A DNA stretch of 61,959 nt from Laceyella putida (lineage in GTDB: Bacteria > Bacillota > Bacilli > Thermoactinomycetales > Thermoactinomycetaceae). This document shows, one piece after another, positions 1 to 8,433 of this stretch. The notes below the pieces were generated by a model that had not been told where the DNA came from, made no database searches, and was given only the letters and a program-made list of their open reading frames with translations. The stretch is from positions 1 to 61,959 of the forward strand of contig NZ_JBHTBW010000009.1 of the NCBI RefSeq assembly GCF_042665195.1. Reading direction: 5' to 3'. A program made the translations under genes and the position numbers. Each line of letters starts with the position of its first letter. The first letter of the stretch is position 1.

Positions 1-578
1 CTGGAAGTTTCTTGGTTTTGCCCAGTTTTCTACGTCTGGCTGAATAGCGTCTGCGAGTATAAGCAAAGCACATTCATTTCCTTTGAAAAAGAGAGACTGG
101 GTTCCCACACTGGCTACAGCTAAGTAGCGCAGACCTAAGTCTACTCCCATCGCTTTTTGATCTTGGCTTTTCTGCACATCAAATGAGATGGCAATAGCCA
201 GAACCCATTTCTGTTTCTTCTTGTAGAGCTTTCCGGCTCCTTGCTTGGCAGTACCCGCTATGATTCGTTCTAACCATGCTTGTTGAAAAGGGCGAGCCAC
301 TACAGGAACGCCAACCTTCTTTTCTAGAGTGGGAAAAGCAACCGTATAGAAAGTTCCCGCTTTCTCTATTTTTAGATTCTGATTATTAAAGCAACACCAC
401 ATCTTCTTAAAGGTCTTCGCCTCTTGATTTTTCATTTGGGACTTCACCTCACGAATCGTTTGATTCGAGACAGCCGAAGGGAACGTTTCAGAAGAAAATT
501 CTTTGAATATCTTACTTGTTGCTTTGTTCACTTCTGGATGTGTGAGTAACCAGTTCGCAAATTCCGTATTCATCTCAG
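1..578 (-). pseudogene. IS200/IS605-type TnpB fragment, frameshifted
   Basis: RNA-guided nuclease/transposon accessory protein TnpB (OrfB), seen only as its N-terminal and first RuvC part. Reading leftwards from the assembly gap, an open frame contains TnpB landmarks: a QTIREVKSQM-type N-terminal segment and the RuvC-I motif GVDLGLRYLAVAS. Near position 62-80 the family-typical continuation (FAYTRRRYSARRRKLGKTKK) moves to another frame, so one base appears lost or gained there; both ends leave the readable sequence (window edge and N run). It follows tnpA on the same strand, as in IS605. The frameshift could be real decay or an assembly error next to the gap. Family call is firm, intactness is not. 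Confidence 0.8.
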
Positions 579-616
579 NNNNNNNNNNNNNNNNNNNNNN
601 NNNNNNNNNNNNNNNN
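579..616. other. Run of N (assembly gap)
   Basis: Thirty-eight undetermined bases between the tnpA and tnpB fragments. The gap falls exactly inside a repeated insertion element, which suggests a scaffold join; the true distance between the flanks is unknown. Confidence 0.99.
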
Positions 617-633
617 ACATAGCGTTTAATGAT

Positions 634-924
634 TTAGTGTTTAAATTCTTGTCTCAGTCTTCTTGAAGTCACTCCTTTCACTTTTGCCATGATATCCGAT
701 GGTGAATGAGCGGGAAGACCGTTCAATAACAAATGACAATGATCAGGCATGACTTCCATAGCGACAATCACCCGTTCATTCTCTTCACCAATTTCGGTCA
801 CCCGTTCCTTGAATCGCTCTTCTACTTGATTCACCCGTACTTTTCTTCGATAGCGCGGACAGAAAACAAAATGATAGTTGATTAAAGAGACCGTTGTTCT
901 TGTTCTTCTGTCGTCTTGTTCCAT
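634..924 (-). pseudogene. tnpA: IS200/IS605 Y1 transposase TnpA, C-terminally damaged
   Basis: HUH-type single-strand transposase of the IS200/IS605 family. Residues 15-30 (INYHFVFCPRYRRKVR) and the HUH motif in VMPDHCHLLL identify it. It is 96 aa against the usual about 130-140. It stops after QEFKH, just where the family continues toward the catalytic tyrosine segment (SYFVST-like), which is absent. Directly after the stop the same frame reads IIKRYV, resembling the normal C-terminal helix (TIKRYIEEQ-like), so an internal stretch of roughly 25 codons carrying the nucleophilic Tyr seems deleted or collapsed beside the N gap. Likely inactive as read; could be an assembly artefact. Confidence 0.85.
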
Positions 925-990
925 ATCCAGATCCTAACCGTTCGATCCGTAAACTGCAACATCAAAAGATAAAAAATAGTTGCTCTAAGC

Positions 991-1058
991 ATCCCCTTTA
1001 TGGGGATACCGAGCAACGCCGTCTTTCATCCCACGATTGAAACCGTGGGCTTTCAGCC
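991..1058 (-). repeat. IS605 left-end hairpins
   Basis: Upstream of tnpA lie two palindromes: ATCCCC/GGGGAT (991-1007) and CCCACG/CGTGGG around an 8-nt loop (1030-1049), followed by TTTCAGCCGG. Subterminal hairpins next to tnpA are the recognition structures of IS200/IS605 elements. The same end occurs, degenerate and in the opposite orientation, at 32690-32760. Confidence 0.75.
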
Positions 1059-1122
1059 GGCAAAAATCTCGTAAAACAAACATGTTTTTGTAATACACAA
1101 AAACATAATCCTAAGTGTTGCC

Positions 1123-1320
1123 CTATACTAGATAAACGTATAAGAGACCGATGACGGAGGCGATGATATAAATAATCGACAGCAGAATGATCGTTTTCTT
1201 TCTGCTCCGGTTGTAATGTTCATTCGTCGTCTGTGATTGGGTTGCTCCCAAGCGAAAAGTGGTGAAAAAGGCGAAAATGATCAAAAAAACACAAAGTAAG
1301 ATAATACCCGTGATCAACAT
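1123..1320 (-). CDS. Small two-TM membrane protein
   Basis: Unrecognised 65-aa protein. Residues 2-22 (ITGIILLCVFLIIFAFFTTF) and about 44-63 form two hydrophobic segments separated by a basic loop (NRSRKK), so a hairpin membrane protein with positive loop is expected. AAGGAG about 10 nt before the ATG supports translation. It lies immediately downstream of the remains of ctaG, the usual neighbour of other small membrane proteins of the cytochrome oxidase region, so it may be left over from a cta cluster; that is inference. No enzymatic motif is visible. Confidence 0.6.
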   Translation of the reverse strand: MLITGIILLCVFLIIFAFFTTFRLGATQSQTTNEHYNRSRKKTIILLSIIYIIASVIGLLYVYLV

Positions 1321-1359
1321 CGCAACAAACTCCTTGAAATAGATTTTGTGATATTCCTT

Positions 1360-1640
1360 TTAAACTCCATCAACTCTTGTGGGGTTCTGCAATAATGACA
1401 ACTCTCGCAACTCCGCTTCATCTTTCACTCTTTCTTGTCTGATCCATTTTAAGAAAACCAGACCAATCGCTGTAATGTAGACAATCTCCTGCATAAATCT
1501 TCATGATTACGCCACCTAATTGCTGGTCGTGAATGGGACTCATGATTGGAAACATTGGCGACATGTCCATATAAGCTTTGAACAGGACTGAATAAAAAGA
1601 CTTGAAAGAAATCCCGGCTAGACATGGAAAAAACCAACCT
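1360..1640 (-). pseudogene. ctaG: ctaG (caa3 oxidase assembly factor) 3' remnant
   Basis: C-terminal remains of CtaG, a membrane protein for cytochrome caa3 oxidase assembly. One frame reads SPIHDQQLGGVIMKI, the conserved DQQLGG(L/V)IMK segment, then coding switches frame to MQEIVYITAIGLVFLKWIRQ followed by a charged tail ending at 1360. The N-terminal several transmembrane helices are missing; sequence upstream of about 1640 no longer matches. Thus both a 5' truncation and at least one frameshift (near 1485-1495). The nitrilase gene starts its 3' end only 80 bp away, suggesting a rearrangement joined the two. Family assignment rests on motif memory, not a search. Confidence 0.6.
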
Positions 1641-1718
1641 TCATCTCATCTGTTTTCAACGTCGATATTCCATCCATTTCCAATGGAGGCGAAAATGAAC
1701 GTGCGGTTCCGACCACAT

Positions 1719-2672
1719 TCATTTCCACTTCACATTCTCTTTTTTCTCTTCATTGACAAACAACTGAAATATATCTGGTCTTGAATAATGCCCAACCACA
1801 TCAAAATCAAATCGGCTATAAGCTAACCTGCGCAAATCAAGATCAGCGATGAGAATTTCCTCGCAACCATAAACAGGTTCTTTCACATATTCACCCAAAG
1901 GCCCGATTATCGCACTCCCTCCACTGCACATCTCGTCGGGAAATGACTCCAGTTCATCATAGCAGGCCAAATCAGTGGGGTACATATCCTTTGTGACATA
2001 TTGATTGCAAGATAAAACAAAGCATCTTCCTTCTACAGCAATATGGCGGATGGTGGATTGCCACACATCTCGCGCATCTGCCGTGGGGGCTATATAGATT
2101 TGTATCCCTTTCGCATACATAGCCGTTCTTGCCAAAGGCATATAGTTTTCCCAACAAATCAACGCGCCCATTTTTCCGAATCGCGTATCCAGGACTGGCA
2201 AAGTGCTTCCGTCTCCCTCCCCCCAGACAAGCCTCTCAGAAGCGGTTGGTTTTAATTTCCGATGCTTGCCAAGCAGGGTTCCATCCGGTCCAAAAAACAG
2301 CACCGTACAGTAGAGCGTTCCCCCGCTATACTCGTTGTCTCTTTCTATCACACCGATGACGAGATAAACACCCGCCTTTCGCGCAGTTTCTCCTAGCATA
2401 TCGGTTGTTTCACTTGGCACGGCAACGGCATTTTCCCAATAGCGAAGCCAGTCTTTTCTTCCTTCGGGAGAACGGCTTCCGATCCGCGTTCCAAAGGTGA
2501 GACCCCGTGGGTAAGCCGGAATGAACGCTTCAGGAAAAACAACAATGTTCGCCCCTTTTTCCGCTGCTTGCCATGTTAACGAAATCGCCTTTTCCGTACT
2601 TGCCGCCCGATCCATGATAACGGAAGCAGCTTGGACAACAGCCACTCTTACGGTATGATGTTGATTGACCAT
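1719..2672 (-). CDS. Nitrilase (carbon-nitrogen hydrolase)
   Basis: Hydrolyses a nitrile to carboxylic acid and ammonia, probably as a cytosolic oligomer. The 317-aa protein has the family triad: Glu in FPEAFIPAYPRG (about 48), Lys in HRKLKPTASERLVWG (about 136), Cys in GALICWENYMP (about 170), plus the ADARDVWQSTIRHIA segment typical of true nitrilases rather than amidases. AAGGAGG precedes the ATG. It is transcribed divergently from a MocR-type regulator, and the shared 155-bp promoter region carries a palindrome, so it is probably the regulator's target. Substrate (aromatic, aliphatic or cyanide-like) cannot be told from the sequence. Confidence 0.9.
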   Translation of the reverse strand: MVNQHHTVRVAVVQAASVIMDRAASTEKAISLTWQAAEKGANIVVFPEAFIPAYPRGLTFGTRIGSRSPEGRKDWLRYWENAVAVPSETTDMLGETARKAGVYLVIGVIERDNEYSGGTLYCTVLFFGPDGTLLGKHRKLKPTASERLVWGEGDGSTLPVLDTRFGKMGALICWENYMPLARTAMYAKGIQIYIAPTADARDVWQSTIRHIAVEGRCFVLSCNQYVTKDMYPTDLACYDELESFPDEMCSGGSAIIGPLGEYVKEPVYGCEEILIADLDLRRLAYSRFDFDVVGHYSRPDIFQLFVNEEKKENVKWK

Positions 2673-2750
2673 TTTCCCCCTCCTTATTTAGGGATAATGA
2701 ATGAATGCAGGTGTGTAATGATCATGATAAGGCAAAGAACACAACCTGTA

Positions 2751-2782
2751 ATCATCCAATTGGATGATTCTTCAATCATCCA
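2751..2782. promoter_or_regulatory. Putative MocR operator (palindrome plus direct half-site)
   Basis: Perfect 18-bp palindrome ATCATCCAATTGGATGAT (2751-2768), with a further ATCATCCA half-site at 2775-2782, 24 bp from the first copy. It sits between the divergent nitrilase and MocR genes. GabR/PdxR-type regulators are known to bind paired direct repeats, so this is a natural operator candidate for controlling both genes. Confidence 0.65.
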
Positions 2783-2828
2783 TTTATCATCATACCAACA
2801 AACGAAATAGTCTGAGGTGAATGTTGGA

Positions 2829-4262
2829 ATGGAATGGAAAGTGAATCGTAGTGGCGACAAGCCTCTTTATCAACAAATAGCCGAATTCATTGAACAAAAG
2901 ATTGCGTACGGTGAGTTTCCTCCAGGAAGCTTGCTTCCTTCGGAACGTAAATTGGCTGAACTATTAAACGTCAATCGCATGACGATTGTTCATGTTTACG
3001 AGGAACTCCAAGCATCGGGTTTAATAGAAAGAAAACAAGGAAGCGGAACGTACGTCAGCACACACAAATGGGGAATCAGGCCAAGCGTTTACACAAACTG
3101 GAAAAAGTATGTTGAAGGAGGCTCATTTTTACCGACGTATCCCTTGATCAGACGTATTCGAGAAGAGGCCAAGCGGATGGAAAACGGTTTCGATTTGGCT
3201 AGCGGCGAATTGTCAACCGACTTATTTCCCGTTCAAGCTCTACAATCGGCTTTTACTCAACAAACCATTCCTTGTGATTTGGGATATGAGCATCCGCAAG
3301 GACATTTGGCTTTACGAGAGACAGTAGCCAACCATGTGATGACCTATCACAAAATCAATACAACCAGTTCTTCTGTTCTTATTACCTCAGGGGCTCAGCA
3401 AGCTCTATATCTCATTACCCAGTGTCTGCTCAGTCCGGGCGATGCCGTCGCGATTGAATCCCCTTCTTACTACTACTCGCTTCCACTGTTTCAATCGGCT
3501 GGTTTGCGCATATTTGGTTTACAGGTGGATGCCGACGGGATCAACCCCGACGATATCTTGGCTTTACATCGCAAACATCGAATCCGCATGATTTTTGTAA
3601 ATCCGACATACCAAAATCCGACAGGCACTGTGCTTGCAGATATTCGAAGGCAAAAAATGTTGGAGATTTCAGCGGAATTGGGCATTCCAATCGTTGAGGA
3701 CGAACCGTTCAGCTTGCTTTCTTTCGAAGATCAGAAACACGATCCAATAAAATCTTTTGATCAGAGCGGCAACGTCCTGTATATCGGGTCCCTTTCCAAG
3801 GTGATAGCCTCCGGTTTGCGAATAGGTTGGCTCATTGGCCCCCAATCGGTCATTAACCGCTTAGCCGATGCCCGGCAGCAAATGGATTTTGGGCTAAGCG
3901 TTTTTCCCCAGCTATTGGCGAATCAGTTTTTACAATCAGCCGATTATCCGGATCATCTTCAGTACCTCCGCAAACAGTTGATGGACAGACGCAATCTCAT
4001 CATGTCTGCTTTGCGTGAGATATTGCATGGAAAAATTGAATTTACGACACCAAAAGGCGGACTTCACCTATGGTGTAAAATAAACCAAGAGGTTGATGAC
4101 CAAAAACTCGTTGAGGAGGGAATAAAAAACAAAATCCTGTTTATGCCCGGAAGCGTGTTTGGTGCCCCAAATGGGTACGTTCGTTTCACTTATGCTCGAT
4201 TAAGGCAAAAATCCATCATGGAGGCGATTTCGCGGTTTGCCGAAGCTTTGTCTCGCGTGTAA
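2829..4262 (+). CDS. MocR/PdxR-type GntR regulator with aminotransferase domain
   Basis: Transcription factor with an N-terminal GntR winged helix (about 1-75: KPLYQQIAEFIEQKI, PSERKLAELLNVNRMTI) fused to a fold-type-I PLP aminotransferase-like domain. The PLP-lysine region is visible as YIGSLSKVIASGLRIGW, with NPTYQNPTG and EDEPF as cofactor-contact motifs. Length 477 aa is normal. TGAGGTGA stands 8 nt before the chosen ATG; a GTG twelve bases upstream overlaps that site and is less likely. Divergent from the nitrilase gene, whose promoter it probably controls in response to an amino compound or PLP. Family members generally sense rather than catalyse. Confidence 0.9.
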   Translation: MEWKVNRSGDKPLYQQIAEFIEQKIAYGEFPPGSLLPSERKLAELLNVNRMTIVHVYEELQASGLIERKQGSGTYVSTHKWGIRPSVYTNWKKYVEGGSFLPTYPLIRRIREEAKRMENGFDLASGELSTDLFPVQALQSAFTQQTIPCDLGYEHPQGHLALRETVANHVMTYHKINTTSSSVLITSGAQQALYLITQCLLSPGDAVAIESPSYYYSLPLFQSAGLRIFGLQVDADGINPDDILALHRKHRIRMIFVNPTYQNPTGTVLADIRRQKMLEISAELGIPIVEDEPFSLLSFEDQKHDPIKSFDQSGNVLYIGSLSKVIASGLRIGWLIGPQSVINRLADARQQMDFGLSVFPQLLANQFLQSADYPDHLQYLRKQLMDRRNLIMSALREILHGKIEFTTPKGGLHLWCKINQEVDDQKLVEEGIKNKILFMPGSVFGAPNGYVRFTYARLRQKSIMEAISRFAEALSRV

Positions 4263-4503
4263 TGTTTTTAGTCCCGCCAGTTCATAAAGCTTCCAAAAAG
4301 ATTACATACGACAAAAGAACCTTCTGGTGCGCGGCCTGTTCCTTCACTGCCCATTTGTTCCGTACTCATAGAACCCCGCACTCCCAAACGAATCATGGCG
4401 AACGCGCAAAGAAAAACCAAAAAACAAGAAAACCCTTCAGCTTCTACCCAATAGGCCCATCCGCTGAAGGGGAAAATTCGACATCTTCTTTTTTGGCTAC
4501 CAC

Positions 4504-4596
4504 TTACTTGATCTTTAAATACAATGGTGGTTCAAACGTTGGAACAGCCTTTTGCGCATCATGCATGTTGATCACATCCGGGATTTCGTTGTTCAA
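4504..4596 (-). CDS. Possible 30-aa peptide downstream of coat-like gene
   Basis: Short TTG-started frame (NNEIPDVINMHDAQKAVPTF and then PPLYLKIK) just 7 bp beyond the stop of the coat-like gene, on the same strand. It has no recognisable family. It might be a co-transcribed peptide or the C-terminal relic of a lost gene. The rest of 4263-4600 shows nothing convincing. Confidence 0.2.
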   Translation of the reverse strand: MNNEIPDVINMHDAQKAVPTFEPPLYLKIK

Positions 4597-4603
4597 CGAT
4601 GTC

Positions 4604-4849
4604 TTACATCAGTCCTCTAAAATCGTCTAACGTATCGTACGTATAACCACATGAGGAACTTTCCCTATAGCATGGCGTATGACAATGGTGCCTCATCATT
4701 TTTTTGATGTACTTACATGCCTTTTTACAATGATAATAAGCTTTGTGCATGTAATAATCCTTCTTGTGCGGTTCATGTGGCATCATTGGCGGATGCATCA
4801 TTGGCGGATGCATCATCGGCGGGTAATGCATGGGATATTTGCGTTCCAA
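4604..4849 (-). CDS. His/Met-rich small protein, coat-like
   Basis: Unrecognised basic protein of about 81 aa rich in His, Met, Pro, Tyr and Cys. Residues 5-25 repeat a HPPMM unit (MHPPMMHPPMMPHEP); the middle is KKACKYIKKMMRHH with two Cys pairs later (CHTPCY, SSSCGY). Such low-complexity His/Tyr/Cys proteins are common in Bacillus spore coats, and Met/His repeats can bind copper, so coat component or metal binder are both possible. Start chosen at a TTG 9 nt behind AAAGGGG; another TTG abuts that site too closely. No partner genes nearby help. Confidence 0.5.
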   Translation of the reverse strand: MERKYPMHYPPMMHPPMMHPPMMPHEPHKKDYYMHKAYYHCKKACKYIKKMMRHHCHTPCYRESSSCGYTYDTLDDFRGLM

Positions 4850-5106
4850 TTTTAACAACCCCTTTATGATCTTGATCTATATGCAATATACGGAAGGATA
4901 TCCATATTTGCTCTAAGTCGATTGCCTATGTTTGCGAATTTGATCATTAATGGGAAAAGGCGATTGGAAAACCCACCCGGGAATTTTCCTTGGATGGATG
5001 GTTGCAACGAAAAAAGTCTGGTCATAACATATATATATCTGGCAGTCTATATAGAAGGAGAACTTTCTTTTGTAGCAAAGGGTTCACCTACCTAGAGGAG
5101 GTTATT

Positions 5107-6084
5107 ATGATAATTATCGAAAAAATCAGTTCGTTAGCAGGAAAAACATTTATGTTATGGGTCATGCTTTTTTCCATTATTGCGTATGCTTCCCCTGCCA
5201 ATTTCATATGGATAGGAGAATATGTTGTTCCCTTATTAGGAATCACGATGTTCGGGATGGGACTTACATTGTCCGCAGCAGATTTTAAAGAAGTATTTCG
5301 TCGTCCTAAAGATGTGGCGATGGGTGTGGTGTGTCATTACATTATCATGCCCGGATTAGCGTTCTTATTAGCATGGGGATTAGATTTGCCGCCGGAAGTG
5401 GCTGTCGGTGTGATTCTAGTCGGATGCTGCCCAAGCGGAACGGCATCCAATGTTATGGTGTTTCTGGCAAGAGGAGATGTCGCTCTTGCCGTGTCCATTG
5501 CGTCCGTTTCAACAATTCTTGCACCAATTGTGACACCGTCGCTTATTTTGCTGCTTGCAAGTAAGTGGGTAAATATCAATATGTGGTCATTATTTGTTTC
5601 TATTATTCAAGTGGTTATTATTCCGTTAGCCCTCGGATTTATAATTAAGAGGTTTTTTGGCAAACAAGCAGAGGCGAGCGCAAAAGCATTACCGCTCGTA
5701 TCAACCATCGCGATTGTCATGATCGTAGCCGGTGTAGTAGCGGGCAGTCAGGCTAAGTTGGCTACCACGGGTCCGTTAATTTTTGCTGTCGTAATCTTGC
5801 ATAACGTGCTTGGTTTTTTGCTTGGTTTTTTCCTTGCTCGCCTGTTTGGAATGGATTTGGCAAAACAGAAGGCGGTGGCAATGGAGGTAGGGATGCAGAA
5901 TTCCGGATTAGGCGTAGCGATTGCGACGGCTAATTTCTCACCTCTGGCCGCTGTTCCGAGTGCGATTTTCAGTGTGTGGCACAATATATCGGGTTCTATT
6001 CTTGCATCTATTTTCAGCCGGATGAAAGAACGCGTTTCACGATCACAAACTGAGCAAGAGGAAATATTCAAAGTAAATTCCTAA
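5107..6084 (+). CDS. BASS-family (bile acid:sodium symporter-like) transporter
   Basis: Sodium-coupled or related importer/exporter of an organic anion, in the cytoplasmic membrane. The 325-aa sequence has nine to ten hydrophobic segments and family motifs: GITMFGMGLTLSAADF near residue 50, CCPSGTASNVMVFLARG about 110 (ion-binding crossover) and EVGMQNSGLGVAIA about 265. AGAGGAGG lies 5 nt before the ATG; an upstream in-frame start at 4990 would add unlikely residues and lacks this site. It resembles Bacillus YocS-like proteins, whose physiological substrates are generally not bile acids. Stands alone, with a terminator downstream. Confidence 0.88.
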   Translation: MIIIEKISSLAGKTFMLWVMLFSIIAYASPANFIWIGEYVVPLLGITMFGMGLTLSAADFKEVFRRPKDVAMGVVCHYIIMPGLAFLLAWGLDLPPEVAVGVILVGCCPSGTASNVMVFLARGDVALAVSIASVSTILAPIVTPSLILLLASKWVNINMWSLFVSIIQVVIIPLALGFIIKRFFGKQAEASAKALPLVSTIAIVMIVAGVVAGSQAKLATTGPLIFAVVILHNVLGFLLGFFLARLFGMDLAKQKAVAMEVGMQNSGLGVAIATANFSPLAAVPSAIFSVWHNISGSILASIFSRMKERVSRSQTEQEEIFKVNS

Positions 6085-6185
6085 AAAGAGGTTCGTCTGA
6101 AAACTCTTAATTATCCTTTGATGCAAGTGCTTATTTGAAGGAGCTTCAATCGTGGAGAGGTTAATTAACGGCGATTTAATATGAA

Positions 6186-6231
6186 AAACACCATTCTTTC
6201 TATTGATTTATAGAGAGAATGGCGTTTTTTT
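6186..6231. terminator. Bidirectional terminator
   Basis: Stem CCATTCTTTCTA/TAGAGAGAATGG (6191-6222) with A-run before and T-run after, between the convergent BASS transporter and siderophore operon. Confidence 0.8.
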
Positions 6232-6235
6232 CATT

Positions 6236-6331
6236 TTAGGGGGATTGATTTGCTTTGGCTGTTGAATACATAGCCATAGGTCGGGAATCCGGATTCATCA
6301 CCGTAGCATCATACAGCCCCTCGTTTTCCAT
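6236..6331 (-). CDS. 31-aa frame ending the siderophore operon
   Basis: ATG preceded by AAGGAAGAG, 21 nt after the stop of the last permease gene and ending at the operon's terminator. It begins MENEGLYDATVMNPDSRP and continues with MAMYSTAK. The first residues faintly resemble the start of YcgT/YumC-type ferredoxin-NADP reductases (LYDVTIIGGGP), which often accompany siderophore uptake genes, so it may be the relic of such a gene rather than a functional peptide. Tentative. Confidence 0.35.
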   Translation of the reverse strand: MENEGLYDATVMNPDSRPMAMYSTAKANQSP

Positions 6332-6352
6332 CTGAAGCTCTTCCTTTTGAAA

Positions 6353-7366
6353 CTATTTTTTTGCCATCAAGTACAAAAAATATGGAGCACCGATGATTGT
6401 AACGACAATTCCAGCAGGAATACCGCTAGGGTCTAATATGACCCTTCCGATGGTATCCGCAGCAAGGAGCAAAATAGCTCCGAGCATAGCTGCTATGGGA
6501 AGGAACGCCTGATGACGAGGTCCCACCAAGGCCCTTGCGATATGCGGAGCCATAAGGCCAACAAAGGCGATACCTCCGCTGACTGATACAGAAGCTGAAG
6601 AAAGAGCCACCGCGATGAAAATAAGGATTCGCCTTTCCCTCTCCACATGGACTCCTAAACCTACAGATACATTTTCATGCAAATTCAATGCGTTTAGTAC
6701 ATTTGACTTGGCTAAAACAATAGGGAGGAGCAAAAGAATCCACGGAAGTAAAGCCAAAACAAACGTCCAATCATTTCCCCAAATTCTTCCCGCCATCCAA
6801 TTGGCAAAAAAATCATACTCCTCACGTTCCAAACGGGAAGTCAGGGTTAAAATGGCGCCGTTCATGGCCGCTGCTATCCCCACACCAATTAAAACGAGCC
6901 TAGTCGGGTCAACACCCTCCCCTTTTTTATAGGCCATGATATAAATGAAAGCGGCAGTTAATATTCCTCCCATTAATGCAAAAAGGGGAAGGACGTATAA
7001 AAAATTTGTCGACTCTGCGGTAAATAACATAACATAAAAAACCACCATCAGCCCTGCACCCGCATTAATTCCCAAAACACCCGGATCTGAAAGCGGGTTT
7101 TTGGTAATGCTTTGCAAGATGGAACCGGAAACGGCCAGTCCCATGCCAGCAAGAATCGTAATGATAATTCTTGGGAGCCGGAAACCATATAAAATCAAAT
7201 TTTCCTTGCCGGTGCCCTGTCCTAAAATGGTACGCCCCAATTGGGCAGGAGATAAAGAGACATATCCAGTCGCCACACTGATCACAAACATCGCCAGAAG
7301 CAAAACCAAAGCTGATATCATGGTTAATCGAACTTTCTTGAGCTGATCTGCATTTATCATGTTCAT
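6353..7366 (-). CDS. Siderophore ABC transporter permease (FecCD family)
   Basis: One of two permeases of an Fe(III)-siderophore importer. The 337-aa protein is hydrophobic throughout (about ten TM helices) with the family signatures RLPRIIITILAGMGLAVSG near residue 65, NPLSDPGVLGINAGAGL near 90 and GGIAFVGLMAPHIAR near 265 (ATPase-coupling loop). It overlaps the upstream permease gene by 4 nt, so translation is coupled. It forms a heterodimer with the adjacent permease and is energised by the ATPase encoded at 9463-10278. Siderophore identity (catecholate or hydroxamate) is not evident. Confidence 0.95.
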   Translation of the reverse strand: MNMINADQLKKVRLTMISALVLLLAMFVISVATGYVSLSPAQLGRTILGQGTGKENLILYGFRLPRIIITILAGMGLAVSGSILQSITKNPLSDPGVLGINAGAGLMVVFYVMLFTAESTNFLYVLPLFALMGGILTAAFIYIMAYKKGEGVDPTRLVLIGVGIAAAMNGAILTLTSRLEREEYDFFANWMAGRIWGNDWTFVLALLPWILLLLPIVLAKSNVLNALNLHENVSVGLGVHVERERRILIFIAVALSSASVSVSGGIAFVGLMAPHIARALVGPRHQAFLPIAAMLGAILLLAADTIGRVILDPSGIPAGIVVTIIGAPYFLYLMAKK

Positions 7367-8433
7367 TTTCTTCCTCCCTTTCGGGCGAGATAAAGGAAGA
7401 AAGGAACGCCAACCATCGATACGATTGCGCCCATTGGGGTCTCAAATGGAGCATTTACCATTCTCGCAGTTGTGTCGGCAAGAACCATGAATACACTTCC
7501 AAATATGGCTGAACACGGGATGATCCAGCGATAATCCGTCCCAACCAGAAAACGGACGATGTGAGGTACCATCAATCCAACAAAAGCAATAGACCCAACT
7601 AGGGAAACGGCAGCTCCGGCCAGGATCAGCACAACCGTCATAAGGATTGCTTTAGTCAATAAAGTCCGCTGTCCCAACCCTTTTGCCATTTCTTCACCAA
7701 AGCTGAGAATGGTTAACCCTTTGGAAAGCATGAGCGCCATAATCATTCCCACAACAACCACTGGAAAAATAAGTTTCAATTGGAGCCAGTTTGTTCCTGA
7801 GACACCTCCAGCCGTCCAAAAAGCAAGATCCTGGGATAGTTTATAATATAGGGCCAACCCTTCCCCTAAAGCGGATAGCAATGCCGAGACGGCCGCACCC
7901 GCCAGAGTAATGCGAATGGGAGCCATTCCTCCCCGTCTCAAAGATCCCAGACCAAATACCATTCCAGCTCCTATTCCGGCACCAATAAAAGAAGCGAACA
8001 TGACTGATAAATAACTGGCGCTTGAGTGGAAAGCAAATACGCACGCAAGAGCCAGACTAGCGCCAGCGTTTAGACCAAGTAAACCGGGATCTGCGAGGGG
8101 ATTCCTCGTCATTCCCTGCATGATGGCTCCGCTAACCGCAAAGGCCGCCCCCACGATTGCCGCTCCCAGCTCCCTTGGCAGCCTGATGCTGACAATAATT
8201 TGATCAGCTTCCCTGGTGGAATCATAATTAAAAATCGATCTCCACACAGTTAGAAAATCAATATTGGCAGCGCCTACTGAAATAGCCAACACAATACTGC
8301 CTACAAGGAGTATGAATCCTAAGACCAATATGGATGTACCGATTGCCGGTCGGGAATAAACTTTATTTTCTGTTGTCTGTGTGTTTTTGGTCATCATCAT
8401 AAGTTTTATTCCTTTATTAGGCTTGGAAATCAT
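7363..8433 (-). CDS. Siderophore ABC transporter permease (FecCD family)
   Basis: Second FecCD-type permease, 356 aa, with a somewhat longer cytoplasmic N-terminus and about ten TM segments. Signatures: RLPRELGAAIVGAAFAVSG, NPLADPGLLGLNAGASL and GSIAFVGLMVPHIVRFLVG. Its start overlaps the stop of the binding-protein gene by 4 nt and its end overlaps the next permease, giving a tight operon. The pair with one extracellular lipoprotein and one ATPase is a full importer set, resembling Bacillus YfiYZ-YfhA plus YusV in composition, though gene order here begins with the ATPase. Confidence 0.95.
   Translation of the reverse strand: MISKPNKGIKLMMMTKNTQTTENKVYSRPAIGTSILVLGFILLVGSIVLAISVGAANIDFLTVWRSIFNYDSTREADQIIVSIRLPRELGAAIVGAAFAVSGAIMQGMTRNPLADPGLLGLNAGASLALACVFAFHSSASYLSVMFASFIGAGIGAGMVFGLGSLRRGGMAPIRITLAGAAVSALLSALGEGLALYYKLSQDLAFWTAGGVSGTNWLQLKLIFPVVVVGMIMALMLSKGLTILSFGEEMAKGLGQRTLLTKAILMTVVLILAGAAVSLVGSIAFVGLMVPHIVRFLVGTDYRWIIPCSAIFGSVFMVLADTTARMVNAPFETPMGAIVSMVGVPFFLYLARKGGRK

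Noticed and set aside
4262..4630. Plus-strand frame after the MocR gene
   Set aside because: No ribosome site, no family, low-complexity composition; begins inside the previous stop.
4900..5100. Possible riboswitch before the BASS transporter
   Set aside because: No conserved aptamer motif found; only AT-rich sequence and a second AGGAG.
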